A program made the position numbers and the translations under genes. DNA of 8,845 nt from Candidatus Hydrogenedentes bacterium CG07_land_8_20_14_0_80_42_17 (GTDB lineage Bacteria > UBA8481). The stretch lies in the NCBI GenBank assembly GCA_002780065.1, contig PEWQ01000109.1:1-8845 (forward strand). Reading direction: 5' to 3'. This document shows, piece after piece, positions 4,820 to 8,845 of this stretch. Every line of letters begins with the position of its first letter. Position 1 is the stretch's first letter. Under the pieces are notes generated by a model. The model ran no database searches, was not told where the DNA came from, and saw only the letters and a list, made by a program, of their open reading frames with translations.

Positions 4820-7800
4820 TGCAGAAACGCGTAATGCTTTTTACGTATACCTTTGTTTTAGGTGTTGCAATAGGACTTCATTTCAAACCTCCTTACGAGT
4901 GGGTTTGGCCGCTTTATATTTTCGGGGCTGTTTTTGCTGCGATAGCATGGTCGCTCGCTGTCATTCAGGACCAGGGAAATCGAAGCATTCGAAATTGGAT
5001 GGTGCTCATCAGCTTTTTACTTTCAGCGATTCCGCTTGGAGCAGGTAGATACGCGGATCGTTCTCACATTGCTAAATTCGACCCTGACATTTCGACAGGG
5101 AATCATATAAAGGCTCTTTTTGATGCGTATCCGGATACTGATTTCAATACGACTACTCGAATTGTCGGAAAGATAGTCAGCGAACCGGAATATAGACCTA
5201 AGGCCGGCACACCGGGAATTGTCGCCTTGACGATTCAGCCTTTTGAGGTCGAACCGATTCCGGGAAGCGGAAATATTTATCCAATATCTGAAGGACTCGT
5301 GCAGGTTTATTTGAGACCGACTCGTCCGTTTGCAAGTTATGAGATGGAATGGCAGAAAGCATTCGAGAAGCTGGCGGACAATGACGCTTACGGCTGGCTT
5401 ATCGAGGTCGAGGCTCCATTTACAGTTTTTCGTGGAGCAGACAATCCCGGGCTTTTTGATCCGGAAGTATTTTCGAACGATAAAGACGTTTACGCTCAAG
5501 CAGCGGTTTATTTCTGGAATAAAAACAAACCTTCGATAAAGATCATAAGTGAAGAAGAGAAAGGGAATTTTCTTGTTGAGTTTTCTCTCGCTTTAAAAAA
5601 GAAGATGCTTGGAATAATAAAACTCACGGTTCCATTTCCAGAATCGGCATTTCTTGCCGGAGTGACACTAGGCTCGCGCAGAGGGCTTGACGGAGTGAAA
5701 TGCAAGTTCGAAGAGGGACCACCTCAATCCGAATTTAAAGATGCAAATGCAGATGATGTGCCGGACTTACGGCAAGAGATTCTAAATGAATTTCGATGGT
5801 CGGGCACCAGTCATGTTCTTGCCGTGTCCGGACTTCACGTGACAATCATTGCCGGAGCTTTGTGGGGACTCTTCGTTCTCATGAGAATACCTCCAAAGAT
5901 TTATACTCCTTTGGTTTGTCTTGGTCTTGCAATCTTCTGTTTGATTACAGGAGCGGCTCCGAGCACGATGCGCGCCGCACTAATGAATTCCATTGTGATC
6001 ATCACTTACGTTTATTTCGGAGCCGCATTCAGAGCGTCTTTGCTATTAGCGATCGGAGTTGCGGGATTTATTATTCTTATGATGAATCCAAAGTGGCTTA
6101 TTGAGCCTTCATTTGCTCTTTCTTTTATGGCTGTTTTATCTTTGGGACTTTTGACCAAGCCAATCGAGCAGATTATGAGGCATATTCCCGGAATGAAAAA
6201 ACTGCCGAGTTGGCTGCAGCAGTTCACTTACGCTCAGGGCTCAATTCAGCTTGGAATGATGGGACCTCTTTCCGCTTATTATTTCTGCAGAATGTCATTG
6301 GCAGGCCCGATCGCAAATTTCTTCGCGATTCCGCTCATCGGCATAATTGTTCAATTGGGATTGTTCGCCGCACTTTTAGGATTGATTCCGTTTGCTGGAA
6401 TTTATTTAGCATTAGTCTTGAATGCCGCAAATTATATCATAATTTGGTTCTTTTTATGGGTAGCGCATTTCTCCACGGTTATTCTGCCATTTCCATTTGT
6501 TCAGACTTTGACTCCGAAAATGATAGCAACATATTATTTTCTGCTCGGACTCTTTGTCTGGAATAAACCCATTCTCCGCCGTGGCCGAATACTTTATTAC
6601 GATCTCATGATGGGTATTGGCGGAGCAAAGAGAAGAACCCAAGCGCTTTTAACTTTTGGAGCCGCATTTCTTTTGATTGGTTCAGTTGTAATTTATGGAT
6701 TCTGGCCGCGAGAGCCGGCGGGAGAGTTGCGCTTCAATGTTATTTCTGTGAGATACGGTCAAGCAATTCATATCGAGACTCCAAACGGCGCAAACATTTT
6801 GGTTGATGCGGGCCCTAACGATTACAAGAGCGGATGGAATACAGGAATTCGGACAGTCGCTCAGTATTTCTTGAAACAGCGTATTGGAGCTCTTGATGCG
6901 GTTATCATGACGAATACTTCGCCGGAGGACATGGGCGGAATTGCCGGAGTTCTTTCGATTTTTCCGACGCGCAGATTTTATTCTGCAATTCCGGTTTGGG
7001 ATTGGAACACTAAAGACGAGGCGCAATTCACTAAGCAGTTTGAAGAGGGAGTAGGGGCGGATGCGGCCGAGAGTAAACGGAATCCTGATTACGGCGCGGC
7101 TCTATTTTTGTTTCACGAGCTGGCGGAGCAACTCCAGAAACCATGGAGTATCGGAAGATTTGTTTCTTCCTTTTTAATTTCGCCCATGAGTGCGTTTTCT
7201 GTTACTGGCCCGCCTGACCCTGTCAAAGTTTCTTCCGGAATGGTTTTATGGAGAGAGGACGGCCCCGGAGGAAAATTCGAAATTGTGGCATTGCATCCTA
7301 ATGCTGATTATCCTTTGAAGCCTACGAACAACAACTCAATTGTTCTTCGAGTGACGTACGGTAAGAAGAGCTTTTTGATTGCTTCAGACATAACTGAAGA
7401 TGGAATACGAGAACTTCTAAGATTGCCGCCTGAATTATTGAGAGCAAATGTAGTTGTAGTTCCTGCTCACGGCTCTTCAAAATCGGACATTGAATTATTT
7501 TACAAATATGTATTGCCTGATGATGGTGAAGCTCGTTATGCGGTAATGTCATTTGGAAGAAATTCGGATTTGAAGCCGCCTCGTAGTGCTCATGGTTCAC
7601 GAGGTTCGCGTGAATCCTACCGCGACTCATTTCTCTCGCACAGACAGCTTTTTATGAAAGACATTCAAGGCGGAGCAGACGAGACTGAACGAAAACTCAG
7701 AGAGCGTGGAATTATTGTATCGAGAACTGATCGTGACGGAGCTTTCCTTAGCGCGTCGAACGGGATTGATTTAAGAATATCGACGATGCTTGGCGGAAAA

Positions 7801-7857
7801 CTAGTAGGCGATTTCGATTTAGCGGCGGAGGATGCAAACAAAGAGAGCGGATTGTAA
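4819..7857 (+). CDS. comEC: ComEC/Rec2 family DNA-uptake channel with degenerate C-terminal domain
   Basis: A 1012-residue inner-membrane protein of the family that passes single-stranded DNA into the cytoplasm during transformation. The N-terminus has two or three membrane segments and a DUF4131-like soluble region (about 100-240) with the usual NPGLFDPE motif. The Competence core (about 270-590, many membrane segments) has the signature SHVLAVSGLH at 331-340. The C-terminal metallo-beta-lactamase-like domain (about 636-1000) keeps the fold outline (NGANILVDAG, ALDAVIMTN, RTDRDGAF at 969-976) but lacks most metal ligands. TH is TN at 698-699, DH is DM at 704-705, GQGD is RYGQ at 645-648, GD is SD at 856-857, and HHGS is AHGS at 883-886. 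The ATG at 4819 overlaps the preceding stop, with GAGG at 4807-4810 as a possible ribosome site; the in-frame GTG at 4816 is less likely. Identity is strong; nuclease activity of the last domain is doubtful. Confidence 0.93.
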   Translation: MQKRVMLFTYTFVLGVAIGLHFKPPYEWVWPLYIFGAVFAAIAWSLAVIQDQGNRSIRNWMVLISFLLSAIPLGAGRYADRSHIAKFDPDISTGNHIKALFDAYPDTDFNTTTRIVGKIVSEPEYRPKAGTPGIVALTIQPFEVEPIPGSGNIYPISEGLVQVYLRPTRPFASYEMEWQKAFEKLADNDAYGWLIEVEAPFTVFRGADNPGLFDPEVFSNDKDVYAQAAVYFWNKNKPSIKIISEEEKGNFLVEFSLALKKKMLGIIKLTVPFPESAFLAGVTLGSRRGLDGVKCKFEEGPPQSEFKDANADDVPDLRQEILNEFRWSGTSHVLAVSGLHVTIIAGALWGLFVLMRIPPKIYTPLVCLGLAIFCLITGAAPSTMRAALMNSIVIITYVYFGAAFRASLLLAIGVAGFIILMMNPKWLIEPSFALSFMAVLSLGLLTKPIEQIMRHIPGMKKLPSWLQQFTYAQGSIQLGMMGPLSAYYFCRMSLAGPIANFFAIPLIGIIVQLGLFAALLGLIPFAGIYLALVLNAANYIIIWFFLWVAHFSTVILPFPFVQTLTPKMIATYYFLLGLFVWNKPILRRGRILYYDLMMGIGGAKRRTQALLTFGAAFLLIGSVVIYGFWPREPAGELRFNVISVRYGQAIHIETPNGANILVDAGPNDYKSGWNTGIRTVAQYFLKQRIGALDAVIMTNTSPEDMGGIAGVLSIFPTRRFYSAIPVWDWNTKDEAQFTKQFEEGVGADAAESKRNPDYGAALFLFHELAEQLQKPWSIGRFVSSFLISPMSAFSVTGPPDPVKVSSGMVLWREDGPGGKFEIVALHPNADYPLKPTNNNSIVLRVTYGKKSFLIASDITEDGIRELLRLPPELLRANVVVVPAHGSSKSDIELFYKYVLPDDGEARYAVMSFGRNSDLKPPRSAHGSRGSRESYRDSFLSHRQLFMKDIQGGADETERKLRERGIIVSRTDRDGAFLSASNGIDLRISTMLGGKLVGDFDLAAEDANKESGL

Positions 7858-7904
7858 AGTGATGCGTAATGCGAAATATTGGGTATTTTTTTTTCAGAAG
7901 AGTG

Positions 7905-7910
7905 TATAAT
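7905..7910 (+). promoter_or_regulatory. Candidate -10 element for the ComEA-like gene
   Basis: A perfect TATAAT lies in the 77-base gap after comEC, 25 bases before the ATG at 7935. No good -35 hexamer stands 16-18 bases upstream (the best is TTGGGT, 7879-7884, with a 20-base spacer). This could give the gene its own promoter in addition to read-through from comEC. Nothing else was seen in the gap apart from a run of T at 7886-7894. Confidence 0.35.
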
Positions 7911-7914
7911 ATTT

Positions 7915-7926
7915 GAAGGTGATGGA
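7915..7926 (+). promoter_or_regulatory. Ribosome binding site of the ComEA-like gene
   Basis: GAAGGTGATGGA is the best Shine-Dalgarno match in the window. Its AGGTGAT core lies about 11 bases before the ATG at 7935 and supports that start. It contrasts with the ftsK, DUF2079 and small-protein starts, where no such motif is visible. Confidence 0.6.
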
Positions 7927-7934
7927 CTGAACGA

Positions 7935-8792
7935 ATGAATTTTGGAAAGATTCAAAAATCTATTTTGGTTCTCGAGGTTGTTGCTATTATTGCCGGCGGC
8001 GGAGTGCTTGCGTTTGTTCCGAAGAAAGCTCCGAGACCTCCGAAAATTGCACAAACCTCTGTTGCGTTCGACACGTCGAGTCTTACAAGAAATCCGATTG
8101 AGATGCTTTCGGAAGAAGAACGCGCGAAGATGGAAGACAAATTGAAGGTGGATATTAATTCCGCGTCCGCTGATGAACTGATGAATATACCCAGAGTCGG
8201 AGTATCAACAGCCGACGCGATTGTAAAATACCGCGAAGAGCACGGCCCGTTTAAAACTTTTGAAGAGCTCGATGCGATTCCAAGAATAGGTGCAAGCTTG
8301 ATAGCTGTATTGCCTAAATACGCTCGATTATCCGGAGCAGATTCTGCGACGCCACAAACATCGTCTTCAAGTGAGCAGGGTTTGGATTTGAACACGGCAA
8401 CAGTTTCTGAGTTAATGACGATACCAGGTGTTGGCCAGTCCACAGCCGAGAAAATTATTTCTGCTCGTCCGTTCAGTAAAGTTGAAGATCTTTTGAATGT
8501 TCCGGGAATTGGCGAGGCAAAATTCGAAAGATGGAAGTCGTATCTCAGGGTTTCAGGAAATATTTCATCGGCAGTTCGTTCAGCTTCTTCTGCATCATCA
8601 ACTCTGGTAAACATCAATACTGCATCTGCGGAAGAACTCCAGAAGATTCCAGGAGTAGGTCCTTCAACTGCGACGGCGATTGTTGATTATCGAGAAAAAA
8701 ACGGAAGATTTTCTAAAATCGAAGACCTCGATAATGTGCCGCGCATAGGACCGGCGTTTATTGAAAAGGTCCGCTCTCAGGTGTCTCTATGA
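7935..8792 (+). CDS. comEA: ComEA-like DNA-binding protein with three HhH modules
   Basis: A 285-residue protein with an N-terminal membrane anchor or uncleaved signal (about 9-28), followed by a Pro/Lys-rich linker (29-71) that ends in a charged helix. Three ComEA-type helix-hairpin-helix modules follow. Module 1 (72-132) has VDINSASADELMNIPRVG and DAIPRIG; module 2 (150-206) has LDLNTATVSELMTIPGVG and NVPGIG; module 3 (225-283) has VNINTASAEELQKIPGVG and NVPRIG. Serine-rich linkers (about 133-149 and 207-224) separate them. ComEA binds incoming duplex DNA outside the inner membrane and feeds it to the ComEC channel; its position after comEC fits that role. Most ComEA proteins carry one such module. 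Module 2 is about four residues shorter at the second hairpin (ISARPFSKVEDL against VKYREEHGPFKTFEEL). The stop overlaps the next start (ATGA), suggesting an operon. Another extracytoplasmic DNA-binding HhH protein is possible. Confidence 0.85.
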   Translation: MNFGKIQKSILVLEVVAIIAGGGVLAFVPKKAPRPPKIAQTSVAFDTSSLTRNPIEMLSEEERAKMEDKLKVDINSASADELMNIPRVGVSTADAIVKYREEHGPFKTFEELDAIPRIGASLIAVLPKYARLSGADSATPQTSSSSEQGLDLNTATVSELMTIPGVGQSTAEKIISARPFSKVEDLLNVPGIGEAKFERWKSYLRVSGNISSAVRSASSASSTLVNINTASAEELQKIPGVGPSTATAIVDYREKNGRFSKIEDLDNVPRIGPAFIEKVRSQVSL

Positions 8793-8845
8793 GTCAAGCA
8801 GATTCTTCATACATCGATGCGTTTGAGAGATACCGCCAATCTAGA
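8789..8845 (+). CDS. Start of an unidentified gene, cut by the window edge
   Basis: The reading frame opens with ATG inside the ATGA overlap with the comEA stop and gives 19 residues, MSQADSSYIDAFERYRQSR, with no stop before the window ends. The four-base overlap is typical of translationally coupled genes and is the main evidence that this is a real gene. The fragment is polar with no membrane segment. It is too short to assign to a family. Confidence 0.6.
   Translation, partial: MSQADSSYIDAFERYRQSR

Noticed and set aside
7665-8054. Minus-strand ORF spanning the comEC end and the comEA start
   Set aside because: Overlaps two well-supported genes in antisense and shows no recognisable family features.
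7952-8617. 221-residue minus-strand ORF over the comEA gene
   Set aside because: It is the antisense of an HhH-coding region with clear family motifs on the plus strand, so it is a shadow frame.

Overview
The window holds five complete protein genes, the start of a sixth, and three clusters of GC-rich intergenic repeats. It looks like a bacterial chromosome of moderate GC content. The genes are conserved types: an FtsK/SpoIIIE DNA translocase, the DNA-uptake proteins ComEC and ComEA, and a large DUF2079 membrane protein. I cannot assign a genus. Several starts have little or no Shine-Dalgarno sequence. The intergenic repeats read out as fragments such as 'GGTGV' and 'EAQASR' when translated. 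From memory, repeats like these litter genomes of several poorly cultivated phyla (Lentisphaerota/Verrucomicrobiota, Sumerlaeota and Hydrogenedentota types), so an environmental or metagenomic genome is a low-confidence guess.

Layout. Positions 1-29 are the tail of a repeat that continues outside the window. Minus strand: a DUF2079 multi-pass membrane protein (30-1649), a 126-base gap filled largely by a hairpin repeat cluster (1713-1774), then ftsK (1776-4223). A divergent intergenic region of about 400 bases follows (4224-4627). It carries a short hairpin element, a perfect 22-bp tandem array, an isolated conserved 22-bp motif, and a modular 17/21-bp array. Plus strand: a 63-residue single-pass membrane protein (4628-4819), comEC overlapping it by one base (4819-7857), a 77-base gap with a candidate promoter, a ComEA-like protein with three HhH domains (7935-8792), and the start of another gene overlapping by four bases (8789 to the window end).

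Function. The plus-strand cluster is a DNA-uptake (natural transformation) locus. A membrane-anchored helix-hairpin-helix protein would bind incoming DNA outside the inner membrane and ComEC would form the inner-membrane channel. The small membrane protein is translationally coupled to ComEC and may be an accessory subunit. The minus strand carries the division-linked chromosome translocase and a membrane protein of unknown function.

The main points of interest are: ComEC's C-terminal metallo-beta-lactamase-like domain has lost most of its metal-binding residues; the ComEA-like protein has three tandem HhH modules instead of one; and a family of modular, hairpin-forming repeats occurs at three places around ftsK and the DUF2079 gene. 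No RNA genes, CRISPR arrays, transposases or prophage genes were seen.
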